Below, piece after piece: positions 9,768 through 18,147 of a DNA stretch of 64,000 nt. Origin of the DNA: Pelagibacteraceae bacterium (GTDB lineage Bacteria; Pseudomonadota; Alphaproteobacteria; Pelagibacterales; Pelagibacteraceae); assembly GCA_018402735.1 (NCBI GenBank), contig JAGYIF010000001.1, forward strand, positions 62,001 to 126,000, in the 5' to 3' direction. Made by a program: the position numbers and the translations under genes. The first letter of the stretch is position 1. Every line of letters begins with the position of its first letter. The notes beneath the pieces are model-generated. The model was not told the DNA's origin and searched no databases. It was given only the letters and a program-made list of their open reading frames with translations.

Positions 9768-10549
9768 ATATTTTAGAAGAAATAATAAAAAAAAAAATTA
9801 AAGAAATTGATCTTGACAAAAAAATAACACCACTAAATGATATTAAGAAATTAATAACTAAAAAAAATTTTAATTTTAAAAAACAACTTGATAAATTTTC
9901 CTTGCAAAAAAAGATTGCTATAATAGCTGAGGTAAAAAAAGCTAGCCCCTCGAAAGGTGTCTTTTTAGAAAAATTTAATCATCTTCAAATAGCTAAAGAG
10001 TACATAAGGGCTGGTGCAGCATGTCTCTCAATATTGACTGAAAAAAATTACTTTCTTGGAAACAAACAATACTTAAAAGACATAAAATCTAAAACTAGTT
10101 TACCAATTCTTTGTAAAGATTTTTTTATTGACCCTTATCAAGTTTACGAAGCAGCGTCGTTAGGTGCTGATTGCATACTAATATTACTCAAATCAACAGA
10201 CGACAAATTGACAAAATCTCTTTACGAAGCTTCTTTAGAATGCGGAATGGATTCAATTATTGAGGTGCATAATGAAAATGAAATGCAAATTGCATTAAAA
10301 TACAAAGATGCCATAATAGGCATTAATAACCGAAATTTAGAAACTTTTGAAACAGATATAAACACAACAGTAAATATATTTAATAAATTTGATTTGAAAA
10401 ATAGAACCATAATTTGCGAAAGTGGAATTAATACAAAAACTGATATTAATTTTATAATGGAAAAAACAGGAATTTCTAATTTTCTGATTGGAGAATCACT
10501 TATAAAATCAGATTCAATATTCAACAAATTAGTCGAATTAAACTCTTAA
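9764..10549 (+). CDS. trpC: Indole-3-glycerol phosphate synthase
   Basis: This 261-residue TIM-barrel enzyme closes the indole ring from carboxyphenylamino-deoxyribulose phosphate. Family landmarks are IAEVKKASPSKGVF near residue 53, AACLSILTEKNYFLG, the catalytic Lys in PILCKDFFIDPYQV, ADCILILL, IIEVHNENE, GINNRNLETF and CESGI. It is not fused to TrpF. It ends the ppiD-trpEGDC run; trpF, trpB and trpA are not in this window, so the pathway is split as in many alphaproteobacteria. An 81-nt gap containing the lexA control region follows. Confidence 0.97.
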   Translation: MNILEEIIKKKIKEIDLDKKITPLNDIKKLITKKNFNFKKQLDKFSLQKKIAIIAEVKKASPSKGVFLEKFNHLQIAKEYIRAGAACLSILTEKNYFLGNKQYLKDIKSKTSLPILCKDFFIDPYQVYEAASLGADCILILLKSTDDKLTKSLYEASLECGMDSIIEVHNENEMQIALKYKDAIIGINNRNLETFETDINTTVNIFNKFDLKNRTIICESGINTKTDINFIMEKTGISNFLIGESLIKSDSIFNKLVELNS

Positions 10550-10561
10550 AAATCCATATTT

Positions 10562-10579
10562 TGCTTAATAAATTAAGCA
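10562..10579. repeat. Inverted repeat TGCTTAAT-AA-ATTAAGCA upstream of lexA
   Basis: Two perfect 8-bp arms separated by 2 nt lie 12 nt after the trpC stop and 15 nt before the SOS box. The arms are A/T-rich and no T-run follows the second arm on the plus strand, so this is not a typical intrinsic terminator. It could be an operator, a weak mRNA 3' hairpin or chance in an AT-rich genome. Confidence 0.4.
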
Positions 10580-10608
10580 TTGAAAAAAATAAAGAACACT
10601 TGTAGAAC
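10580..10608 (+). promoter_or_regulatory. Predicted lexA promoter overlapping the SOS box
   Basis: TTGAAA at 10580-10585 and TAGAAC at 10603-10608 are separated by 17 nt and could act as -35 and -10 elements (the -10 match is weak). The SOS box at 10594-10608 covers the spacer and -10, so bound LexA would block polymerase. A TTG in this segment is in frame with lexA, but reading it as the start would put the promoter and operator inside the gene. Confidence 0.45.
10594..10608. promoter_or_regulatory. SOS box (LexA operator), GAAC-N7-GAAC
   Basis: GAAC ACTTGTA GAAC is exactly the reverse complement of the direct-repeat operator GTTC-N7-GTTC established for LexA of alphaproteobacteria. It lies 22 nt before the preferred lexA ATG at 10631, where an autoregulatory operator is expected. 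This supports both the lexA assignment and alphaproteobacterial origin. Confidence 0.8.
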
Positions 10609-10630
10609 GTTAATGTACAGGTTTTGTTCT

Positions 10631-11305
10631 ATGCTAACTAAAAAACAAAAAAATTTACTAATTTATATCAACGAAAAGTTGAAAAAAGATGGTGTTTCAC
10701 CATCATATGATGAAATGAGAATATCATTAAATTTAAAGTCAAAATCAGGAATACACAGACTAATATCCGCTTTGGAGGAAAGAGGGTTTATAAAAAGACT
10801 AGCTCACAAAGCTAGAGCACTAGAGGTGTTAAAACTGCCAGAAAATGCTAGTGCAAAAGACTTATTTAACAATTTTACACCAAGTCTTATAAGAGGTGGC
10901 CTAGATAATTCCAAAAAAACAAAAAAAAACTATATATCGTTGCTCGGAAAAATAGCTGCGGGTCTTCCAATTGAGGCAATTGAAGAGCACGCAGAGGACA
11001 TACCATGTCCACCAGGTACTAAAAATCCTGAAGATTACTATGCTTTAAGAGTTGAAGGAGACTCGATGATAGATGCTGGGATCAATGATGGAGACACAGT
11101 GATTATAAAAAAAACAAATATTGCAGAAAATGGAAAAATAGTAGTTGCCTTAATAGATAATCATGAGGCAACACTTAAAAGATATAGGAAAAAATCAAAC
11201 GCTATTGCATTAGAAAGTGCAAACCCAGCTTATGAAACAAGAATTTTTGGACCAGACAGAATAAAAATTCAAGGTGTTTTAACTTCTCTTTATAGAAACT
11301 TTTAG
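10631..11305 (+). CDS. lexA: LexA repressor of the SOS response
   Basis: Taken from the ATG at 10631 this is 224 residues. It starts MLTKKQKNLL, the usual LexA N-terminus, and keeps the SOS box outside the gene; an in-frame TTG at 10580 would add 17 unlikely residues. The winged-helix DNA-binding domain covers about 1-65 (SPSYDEMRISLNLKSKSGIHR, ALEERGFI). The S24 self-cleavage domain has the scissile Ala110-Gly111 in KIAAGLP, nucleophile Ser145 in EGDSMIDAG and Lys183 in EATLKRY. RecA filaments trigger autocleavage and derepress repair genes. The domain linker at about 70-100 is long, as in other alphaproteobacterial LexA proteins. gltX follows after 23 nt. Confidence 0.93.
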   Translation: MLTKKQKNLLIYINEKLKKDGVSPSYDEMRISLNLKSKSGIHRLISALEERGFIKRLAHKARALEVLKLPENASAKDLFNNFTPSLIRGGLDNSKKTKKNYISLLGKIAAGLPIEAIEEHAEDIPCPPGTKNPEDYYALRVEGDSMIDAGINDGDTVIIKKTNIAENGKIVVALIDNHEATLKRYRKKSNAIALESANPAYETRIFGPDRIKIQGVLTSLYRNF

Positions 11306-11328
11306 TCAGTTAGTGTAAACACTGCTGA

Positions 11329-12705
11329 ATGAATAACAGCATAATCGTTAGATTCGCTCCCTCTCCTACTGGACCTTTACACATAGGTGGTGCCAGAACT
11401 GCTTTATTTAATTGGTTATTTGCGAAAAAAAATAACGGTCTTTGTTTATTAAGAATTGAAGACACAGATAAAGAAAGATCAAAAAAAGAATATGAAAATC
11501 AAATAATTGAAACTCTTAATTGGCTTGAAATAAATCCCGACAAGGAACCATTTAAGCAAAGTTTAAATATTAACAAACATGTTGAAGTAGCAAACAAACT
11601 GATCAGCAATGGCAATGCATACAAGTGTTTCTGCACACATGAAGAACTAGAAAAAGAAAAAGAACTATGTAGAAAAAAAAATCTTCCCTATGTCTATAGC
11701 CGAAAATGTAGAGATAAAGAAGAAAGTTCAGGAATATTTGTAGTAAGATTCAAGTCTAAAGCGACAGGAATATCGCAGCTCGACGATCTTGTTCAGGGCA
11801 AGATTCAAATATTAAATTCTACCATCGAAGACTTTGTAATATTAAGAGGAGATGCTACGCCAACATATCAGCTGTCTGCTTCTGTAGATGATCATCTTAT
11901 GAATATAACTCACGTCATTAGAGGTGATGATCATAAAATAAATACATTTAAACAAGTTCAAATATTTGAAGCCATGGGATGGCACATTCCAAAATATGCA
12001 CACATTCCCTTAATACATTCGAGAGAAGGAAAAAAACTATCAAAAAGAGATGGAACTGCAACGGTTGAAGATTATCAAAAAATAGGAATTTTATCTGAAA
12101 GTTTAAGAAATTATCTACTAAGACTAGGATGGTCTTATAAAGATAAAGAAATTTTTTCACTGGAAGAAAGTATTCAATTATTTAATTTGGAAGGTATTGG
12201 AAAATCTCCGTCTAAACTTGATATCGATAGAATTTTGTCATTAAACGAAACATACATCAAAAATTTTAATGAACTAAAATTATTTTCATATTTCACAAAA
12301 TATATAAATGATTTTAAAAATAAAATTGATGAAGATTCATTGAATAAAATTAAGATTAATTTTGGTGTATTTAAAAATAAAGCAAAAACCCTTGAAGACA
12401 TTTATAATAACTGCAAATTTGTGTTTGATTATAAAAAAATCGATATTGAAAATTTAATTAATAAAGATGAAAAAAATTTAATGTCTTTATTTGCGGAAAA
12501 AATATCGCAAATCCAATATAATGAGCATGATAAAATAAAACAAGTAATTGAAGTTATTATTGATGAAAAAAAAATTAAGTATAAAGATTTTGGTCAACCT
12601 CTTAGATTAATTTTAACAGGAACAAAATTTGCTCCATCAATAAACGAAATCATAGTCTGTCTTGGTATTGTGGAGACAAAAAAAAGACTCTCTTTATATT
12701 TTTAA
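11329..12705 (+). CDS. gltX: Glutamyl-tRNA synthetase
   Basis: This 458-residue class I synthetase charges tRNA with glutamate. The HIGH-type signature is in FAPSPTGPLHIGGARTALFNWLFA near residues 9-30, LRIEDTDKERS follows, and the KMSKS-type motif is KKLSKRDGTATVEDY near residue 240. The anticodon-binding C-terminal domain is present, ending in FGQPLRLILTGTKFAPSI. Bacteria that lack GlnRS use this type of enzyme non-discriminatingly to make Glu-tRNA(Gln) for GatCAB; whether that applies here cannot be read from this gene. It is followed by gltA after 42 nt, the common alphaproteobacterial order. Confidence 0.96.
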   Translation: MNNSIIVRFAPSPTGPLHIGGARTALFNWLFAKKNNGLCLLRIEDTDKERSKKEYENQIIETLNWLEINPDKEPFKQSLNINKHVEVANKLISNGNAYKCFCTHEELEKEKELCRKKNLPYVYSRKCRDKEESSGIFVVRFKSKATGISQLDDLVQGKIQILNSTIEDFVILRGDATPTYQLSASVDDHLMNITHVIRGDDHKINTFKQVQIFEAMGWHIPKYAHIPLIHSREGKKLSKRDGTATVEDYQKIGILSESLRNYLLRLGWSYKDKEIFSLEESIQLFNLEGIGKSPSKLDIDRILSLNETYIKNFNELKLFSYFTKYINDFKNKIDEDSLNKIKINFGVFKNKAKTLEDIYNNCKFVFDYKKIDIENLINKDEKNLMSLFAEKISQIQYNEHDKIKQVIEVIIDEKKIKYKDFGQPLRLILTGTKFAPSINEIIVCLGIVETKKRLSLYF

Positions 12706-12747
12706 AAAATAGACTTTTTTAGACAAAACTGATAAAAAATCTTTTTT

Positions 12748-14037
12748 ATGACAAAAAAAAGTACAATCGAAATTAATGGAAAAAAATTTGATTTTCCGAT
12801 TCTAGAAGGAACTACAGGACCTGATGTAATTGATATTTCAAAACTTTATGCATCAACTGGTAATTTTACCATAGATCCTGGTTTCACATCTACTGCTAGC
12901 TGTCAATCATCAATTACTTACATCGATGGTGATAAGGGAGAGTGTTATTACAGAGGTTATCCTATGGATGAGCTGGCTGAAAAAAGCTCTTACTTAGAAA
13001 TTGCTTACTTACTCTGGAATGGATCGCTACCAACAAAAGCAGAATGGACAGAGTATGCTGATGCCATTAAAAATCATACAATGGTTCATGAGCAAATGAA
13101 AAATTTTTTTAACGGCTTTAGAAGAGGATCGCATCCAATGGCTATATTAACATCAGTAGTTGCTGCGCTTTCTGCTTTTTATCCAGATTCAATAGATGTT
13201 AATGATTTGGAACAAAGACAGATATCAGCAAGAAGAATGATAGCTAAAGTTCCTACTCTTGCAGCAATGGCATACAAATATTCTATAGGTCAACCTTTTA
13301 TTTATCCGGACAACTCCCTTGATTATAGCGAAAATTTTATGCAAATGACATTCGGCGTACCTGCAGAAAAGTACAAAGTTAATAAAGTATTTTCAAAAGC
13401 CTTAGATAAAATATTTATATTGCACGCTGATCATGAACAAAATGCATCCACTTCTACTGTGCGTTTAGCTGCATCATCAGGCGTAAACCCATTTGCCTCT
13501 ATATCTACCGGTTTTACATCTTTATGGGGGCCATTGCACGGGGGGGCGAATGAGGCTGCTCTTAATATGTTAAAAGAAATTGGAGACGTTAAAAAAATTC
13601 CAGAATACATAAAAAAAGCCAAAGATAAAAGTGATCCATTTAAGTTAATGGGATTTGGACATAGAGTTTACAAAAATTACGATCCTAGAGCTAAAGTGAT
13701 GCAAAAAACTTGTCACGAAGTATTAGAAGATCTTGGAAGGAAAGATGATAAAATTATGCAAGTAGCATTAGAATTAGAAAAAATTGCACTTCAAGATGAG
13801 TATTTTATAGAAAAGAAATTATACCCCAATATTGATTTTTACTCAGGCATAACTCTGAATGCCATGGGTTTCCCATCTACGATGTTTACACCATTATTCG
13901 CTGTTGCAAGAACAGCAGGCTGGATTGCTCATTGGAAAGAAATGTATCTTGATCCGCAAAACAAAATAGGCAGACCAAGACAGCTTTATATAGGAGAAAA
14001 ACCTAGAAAATTCATTGAGCTAAAGAACAGAAATTAA
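12748..14037 (+). CDS. gltA: Citrate synthase (type II)
   Basis: This 429-residue hexameric-type enzyme condenses oxaloacetate and acetyl-CoA to start the TCA cycle. Landmarks are an N-terminal beta region with [34 protein letters not shown], the catalytic His in [28 protein letters not shown], and [13 protein letters not shown] with the catalytic Asp supplied later by [10 protein letters not shown]. Length and the N-terminal domain mark the Gram-negative type II enzyme. The 42-nt upstream gap is A/T-rich with no clear ribosome binding site. Its stop overlaps lpxB by 4 nt, convergently. Confidence 0.97.
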   Translation: MTKKSTIEINGKKFDFPILEGTTGPDVIDISKLYASTGNFTIDPGFTSTASCQSSITYIDGDKGECYYRGYPMDELAEKSSYLEIAYLLWNGSLPTKAEWTEYADAIKNHTMVHEQMKNFFNGFRRGSHPMAILTSVVAALSAFYPDSIDVNDLEQRQISARRMIAKVPTLAAMAYKYSIGQPFIYPDNSLDYSENFMQMTFGVPAEKYKVNKVFSKALDKIFILHADHEQNASTSTVRLAASSGVNPFASISTGFTSLWGPLHGGANEAALNMLKEIGDVKKIPEYIKKAKDKSDPFKLMGFGHRVYKNYDPRAKVMQKTCHEVLEDLGRKDDKIMQVALELEKIALQDEYFIEKKLYPNIDFYSGITLNAMGFPSTMFTPLFAVARTAGWIAHWKEMYLDPQNKIGRPRQLYIGEKPRKFIELKNRN

Positions 14038-15146
14038 GCGTATTTTTTTAAAATATTAGCAATTAATTTACTGGTATTTTTTCTTGTAATTAATTTAATA
14101 ATTTTTCGATAATTATTTACATTAGACAATCTAATATTTTTATTACTCAAAAATTCAGAAACTTTGACGAATATATTATCAGCATTACAGTTACTTTGAA
14201 TAAACTCAGGTATAATTTCCTTGTTAGCTATAATATTAATAATATTACCAAAGTTAACTTTAACAAATGGTTTAATTAAAAAATAATTTAACCATGAAGT
14301 TTTATAAACCGTAATTAAGGGACAGCTATTTTTACAAATATCAAGAGAAACCGTTCCTGATTTTGCGACAGATAATATTGAATTTTTAATATAAAAATTT
14401 TTCATATCCTCATTCGTGCTCATCAATATTGAATTTTTTTTATAAAAGTAATCATAAACTATTTTTTTATGATTTGAGTTTATAGGAAAATGATACAAAA
14501 AATTTTCACCATACTTATAATTAATTTTATTAATTAATTTCATAAATAAAGGCATAAACGTTTTAATTTCTGAAACTCTACTACCAGGACAAAAAGTTAT
14601 AATTTGCTTATTTTTTTCTAAAAAATATTTTTTATAAAATATTTTTTTTTCAAAAAAGGGATGTCCTACAAATGTGTTTTTAATCTTCCATTTATCAAAA
14701 ATTGTTACCTCAAATGGGAATAATAACAGCATGTGATCTATAAACTTCTTAAATATAGCGGCTCTATTTTCTCTCCATGCCCAAATTGTTGGTGCAACAA
14801 AATGAATTATTTTAATATCTGGTAGAACCTCTTTAATTTTTTTTTCTACTCTAAAAGAAAAATCTGGGGCATCTATAGAAAAAATAATATGAGGTCTAAA
14901 TTTTTTTATAAAATTAACTGTATAATTAATGTTATTTATTAAACTAAAAATTTTTTTAGCAACATCAACAAATCCCATTACTGAAATCTCAGAAGAATTA
15001 AATAGTAAACTAATTTTTTTTTGCTTTAAATAAACGGAACCGATTGCTTTTATATCGTATTTTTTACGATCAAAATAATCAACTACATGAGAGGCAAGCT
15101 TATCACCGGAAGCTTCTCCAGTTATAATAAATATCTTTTTTTTCAA
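14034..15146 (-). CDS. lpxB: Lipid-A-disaccharide synthase
   Basis: This 370-residue GT19 glycosyltransferase joins UDP-2,3-diacylglucosamine and lipid X to form the lipid A disaccharide at the inner membrane. The N-terminus has [15 protein letters not shown]; further motifs are [49 protein letters not shown] and FVGHPFFE, then [10 protein letters not shown] and the donor-binding [10 protein letters not shown] and VYKTSWLNY. All family blocks are recognisable though the protein is Lys/Ile/Asn-rich like its neighbours. It overlaps lpxI by 4 nt and gltA (convergent) by 4 nt. Confidence 0.95.
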   Translation of the reverse strand: MKKKIFIITGEASGDKLASHVVDYFDRKKYDIKAIGSVYLKQKKISLLFNSSEISVMGFVDVAKKIFSLINNINYTVNFIKKFRPHIIFSIDAPDFSFRVEKKIKEVLPDIKIIHFVAPTIWAWRENRAAIFKKFIDHMLLLFPFEVTIFDKWKIKNTFVGHPFFEKKIFYKKYFLEKNKQIITFCPGSRVSEIKTFMPLFMKLINKINYKYGENFLYHFPINSNHKKIVYDYFYKKNSILMSTNEDMKNFYIKNSILSVAKSGTVSLDICKNSCPLITVYKTSWLNYFLIKPFVKVNFGNIINIIANKEIIPEFIQSNCNADNIFVKVSEFLSNKNIRLSNVNNYRKIIKLITRKNTSKLIANILKKYA

Positions 15147-15949
15147 TTTACAACTTTAATAATAAAATTATTTTTTTTTATTAATTCAATTGATTTTTCT
15201 TGATCTAAAAATATATTAGCATTTTTTTTAAGCGCTATGCCTCGCAGTCCGACATCTATACATTTTTTTATAGTACTGTGGCCAATAGTGGGCAGATCAA
15301 TTCTAAGATCCTGAATTTTTTTGGGAAATTTTATTAAAAAACCAGATTTTTTATTTTTATTAATTTTTTTTAAAACATTTACAGACTTTGACAACATTTC
15401 ATCTGTGCCTTCCGCAGCTTCTATCCCAACTACAAATCCATTATTTACAATTATTGACTGACCAACGTCAAACTTGTTATTAATGTGATTAAGTATAGCT
15501 ATTCCTTTGTTTATATCCTCAAAATCTTGTTTGGATTCTTTGTTAAACAACATGAAATTTTCTGCTTTTAACTCTGGTACATACTTTAAACAAGAAACAA
15601 CTCTTATATTGTTGTTTTTCAATATTTTTATAACAAAATCTAAAGCATGAGAATCTCCTTTTTTCAAACTTCTTATAATGTTTGGTAACATTTTAATTAA
15701 TTTAAAATCAATTTTGATATCTTGAATTCTAGGTCTCGTTACTTTTCCAGCCATAATAACTTCTTTACAATTATTATCTTTTAAAATCTTAAGAATTTTG
15801 GAAAATTGTGTGATATTTAAATTATAAAAATTTTTTTTCAATATTCTTATCTTCCCTAAGTTGATGACTAAAAATTTAATTTTGTTGTCAGACAAATTAT
15901 TGATTAAAACTTTTGACAAACTTCCTTCACCAGATATAATGCCTATCAT
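15143..15949 (-). CDS. lpxI: UDP-2,3-diacylglucosamine pyrophosphatase LpxI
   Basis: LpxI (formerly DUF1009) hydrolyses UDP-2,3-diacylglucosamine to lipid X in alphaproteobacteria, replacing LpxH. I take the start at 15949 (268 residues, MIGIISGEGSLSKVLI) because it gives an ATGA overlap with the lpxA stop and matches the family N-terminus; an upstream ATG at 15967 would add only six residues. Motifs include VIMAGKVTRPRIQDIK, KGDSHALDFVIKIL, GFVVGIEAAEGTDEML, KFPKKIQDLRIDLPTIGHSTI and the Asp-rich catalytic region. It lies between lpxA and lpxB, which confirms its pathway. Confidence 0.93.
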   Translation of the reverse strand: MIGIISGEGSLSKVLINNLSDNKIKFLVINLGKIRILKKNFYNLNITQFSKILKILKDNNCKEVIMAGKVTRPRIQDIKIDFKLIKMLPNIIRSLKKGDSHALDFVIKILKNNNIRVVSCLKYVPELKAENFMLFNKESKQDFEDINKGIAILNHINNKFDVGQSIIVNNGFVVGIEAAEGTDEMLSKSVNVLKKINKNKKSGFLIKFPKKIQDLRIDLPTIGHSTIKKCIDVGLRGIALKKNANIFLDQEKSIELIKKNNFIIKVVN

Positions 15950-16713
15950 TGATTTAAGGGGGTACAAATCTGTTTATTTACATTTTTTTGTAAAAATAAA
16001 TGTAGTTCTTGAATTAAACTATTATTAGATTTTTTGGTATGCTCAATTTGATTTCTATCCTTAAAATAAATTTCTACTACTTCTTTATAATCTGTAATAG
16101 TTAAGTTATCATAACCTTTTCTTTTTAAACCTATTAAATTGAGGTTTTCATAATAACATCTATTTCCTGTTGCAAGCGTGTAAGGTAGAATGGATTTATT
16201 TACACCAGTCATACCTCCTACCATTGCTCCTTTCCCAATCGAGCAAAATTGTTGTACTGCAGAATTTCCGCCTATTATAACTTCGTTATCTATATGACAA
16301 TGTCCAGCTATTGGAACGTTATTAGCAATGATAACTGAATCTCCAATTATACAATCATGAGCGATATGTGATGAAATCATAAGCAGGGAGTTGTTTCCCA
16401 ACTTAGTAATTCCTCCACCAGCCGCTGTACCTGGGTTTATTGTTACATATTCTCTAATTTTATTATTGTTTCCAATAACGATACTACTTTTTTCCCCATT
16501 ATACTTTAAATCCTGGGGATCAGTTCCAATGCATGCAAATGGAAAAAATGAATTATTAGAACCAATAATTGTATTTCCGGAAATAACTACGTGACTATAA
16601 ATAATGCAATTATCTCCTATAACAACATCTGGACCTATATCGCAGTAATTACCGATCGTAACATTGTTACCTATTTTTGCTTTAGGGTGTATATTGCTAT
16701 TTTTACTTATCAT
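15946..16713 (-). CDS. lpxA: Acyl-[ACP]-UDP-N-acetylglucosamine O-acyltransferase
   Basis: LpxA starts lipid A synthesis by placing a 3-hydroxyacyl chain on UDP-GlcNAc. I choose the ATG at 16713 (255 residues, MISKNSNIHPKAKIG), which matches the family start; the ATG at 16746 would add 11 residues inside fabZ. The left-handed beta-helix hexapeptide repeats (IGNNVTIGNYCDIG, VIGDNCIIYSHVVI) fill residues 8-190, with the catalytic His in ISSHIAHDCIIG and the GxGGMTG turn. The C-terminal helical domain includes NLIGLKRKGY. It overlaps fabZ by 11 nt and lpxI by 4 nt. Confidence 0.96.
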   Translation of the reverse strand: MISKNSNIHPKAKIGNNVTIGNYCDIGPDVVIGDNCIIYSHVVISGNTIIGSNNSFFPFACIGTDPQDLKYNGEKSSIVIGNNNKIREYVTINPGTAAGGGITKLGNNSLLMISSHIAHDCIIGDSVIIANNVPIAGHCHIDNEVIIGGNSAVQQFCSIGKGAMVGGMTGVNKSILPYTLATGNRCYYENLNLIGLKRKGYDNLTITDYKEVVEIYFKDRNQIEHTKKSNNSLIQELHLFLQKNVNKQICTPLNQ

Positions 16714-17158
16714 TTCTATCTGCGATGGTTGCCATCCATTGAGCATCCGCCATTACTTTATTGCCGACCAAAGCAACTCCAGAATATTTCCATATTCTTC
16801 CTTTTATTTTTTCAACTTTGACGTTCAACAACAACTCACAAGGAGGAACTATTGGGTTTCTAAATCTTGCTTTATCTATAGTCATTAAAAAAACTAACTT
16901 ATCTTCAATTTCTTTAGGATCAAGACTATGAGCGGATAAAGCAGCTGCAGTTTGACCGAAAGCCTCTACAATTAAAACACCAGGGAAAACTGGTTGGCCT
17001 GGATAATGGCCGTCAAAATAAAATTTACTGGAAACAACGTTAATATGACCAGTTGCAGAATTTTTGTCCAAAATATTTGAAATTTTTTCAATTAACAACA
17101 TAGGCTCTCTATGTGGCAAAAGATTTTTGATTTGTTCTAAGTTTAATTCAGTTTTCAT
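16703..17158 (-). CDS. fabZ: 3-hydroxyacyl-[ACP] dehydratase FabZ
   Basis: This 151-residue hot-dog-fold enzyme dehydrates 3-hydroxyacyl-ACP in fatty acid elongation and competes with LpxA for the same 3-hydroxyacyl-ACP pool. The signature LLPHREPMLLIEKI is at residues 14-27; the catalytic His is in FDGHYPGQPVFPGVLIVEAFGQ, with the Glu in VEA. It sits in the standard lpxD-fabZ-lpxA order, starting directly after the lpxD stop and overlapping lpxA by 11 nt. Confidence 0.97.
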   Translation of the reverse strand: MKTELNLEQIKNLLPHREPMLLIEKISNILDKNSATGHINVVSSKFYFDGHYPGQPVFPGVLIVEAFGQTAAALSAHSLDPKEIEDKLVFLMTIDKARFRNPIVPPCELLLNVKVEKIKGRIWKYSGVALVGNKVMADAQWMATIADRNDK

Positions 17159-18130
17159 TTACGAATTTTCCTTCACGAATTGTCGTAAAGGTTTTGCTGG
17201 ATAGCCCATTACTGTCTCGTTATCTTTAATATCTTTAACCACACCACTCTTTCCTCCAATTTTTACATTATTTCCAATTTTTAAATGACCAGAAATTCCT
17301 GCCTGTCCCCCAATAACAACATTATCGCCAATACTTGTACTACCAGCAACTCCTGTTTGTGCTGCAAAAATGCATTTTTTTCCGATAGTTACATTGTGAG
17401 CTATATGTACAAAATTATCTAAAAAAGTTTTTTCTCCAATAATCGTATTTTTTACTGAACCACGATCAATAATACTGTTTGCGCCTATTTCACAATCTTT
17501 GCCTATGATAACTTTTCCTACATGAGGAATTCTTAAACATTTGTCATTTATAAACTTAAAACCAAAACCTTTTTTACCAATTATTACACCATCGCATATA
17601 TGAACATTATTAGAGATGTCAGCATGTTCTATAACAACATTTGAGCCTATAACTACATCACTACCAATGTTACAATTTTTTTTTATAGTAACATTATTCC
17701 CAATAAAAACATATTTTCCAATTTTAACATTATTTTCAACATAAAAATTTTTGCCAAATTTTAAACTTGGGTATTTTTTAACAATTTGAGTTTCAGTTAA
17801 ATTCGTATAAGAAATTTTAGAAAAATAAGATTCAGGAAAAAAAATATTTGTAACTTTTATAAAATCAAGCTCTGGGTGTTGCGATTTTAAAACAATTATA
17901 TTTTTAGGAACGTATTTTTTAAATTTATTGGCAACAAAAATTGCAGCAGCTTTAGATTTTTTTAATTTATCCAAATATTTGATATTAGAAAAAAAAGTAA
18001 TTTGGCTATTTTTTGCTTTTGATAAATCACTTATGCCATTGATAAAAATTTTATTAAATTTTGAACTTTTTATCTTAAAATTTATTAATTTAAGTATATC
18101 ACTTAAACTTAAAATATCTTTTTTTTTCAT
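17159..18130 (-). CDS. lpxD: UDP-3-O-(3-hydroxyacyl)glucosamine N-acyltransferase
   Basis: This 323-residue enzyme adds the second acyl chain in lipid A synthesis. The N-terminal uridine-binding domain (about 1-105) includes SQITFFSNIKYLDKLKKSKAAAIFV; the left-handed beta-helix follows, with hexapeptide repeats such as IGKYVFIGNNVTIKKNCNIG, then GFGFKFINDKCLRIPHVGKVIIG, the catalytic His in NFVHIAHNVTIG, and GQAGISGHLKIG. The C-terminal helix is short. It lies 17 nt downstream of bamA and abuts fabZ. Confidence 0.96.
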   Translation of the reverse strand: MKKKDILSLSDILKLINFKIKSSKFNKIFINGISDLSKAKNSQITFFSNIKYLDKLKKSKAAAIFVANKFKKYVPKNIIVLKSQHPELDFIKVTNIFFPESYFSKISYTNLTETQIVKKYPSLKFGKNFYVENNVKIGKYVFIGNNVTIKKNCNIGSDVVIGSNVVIEHADISNNVHICDGVIIGKKGFGFKFINDKCLRIPHVGKVIIGKDCEIGANSIIDRGSVKNTIIGEKTFLDNFVHIAHNVTIGKKCIFAAQTGVAGSTSIGDNVVIGGQAGISGHLKIGNNVKIGGKSGVVKDIKDNETVMGYPAKPLRQFVKENS

Positions 18131-18147
18131 ATAGAAAATGAGAAAAA

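Noticed and set aside
10580-10630. 17-residue N-terminal extension of LexA from a TTG start
   Set aside because: The extension would contain the promoter and SOS box and does not match the LexA N-terminus; ATG 10631 is better.
12706-12747. Possible terminator between gltX and gltA (A-run followed by T-run)
   Set aside because: The arms are pure A/T without a G/C stem; such runs are everywhere in this sequence.
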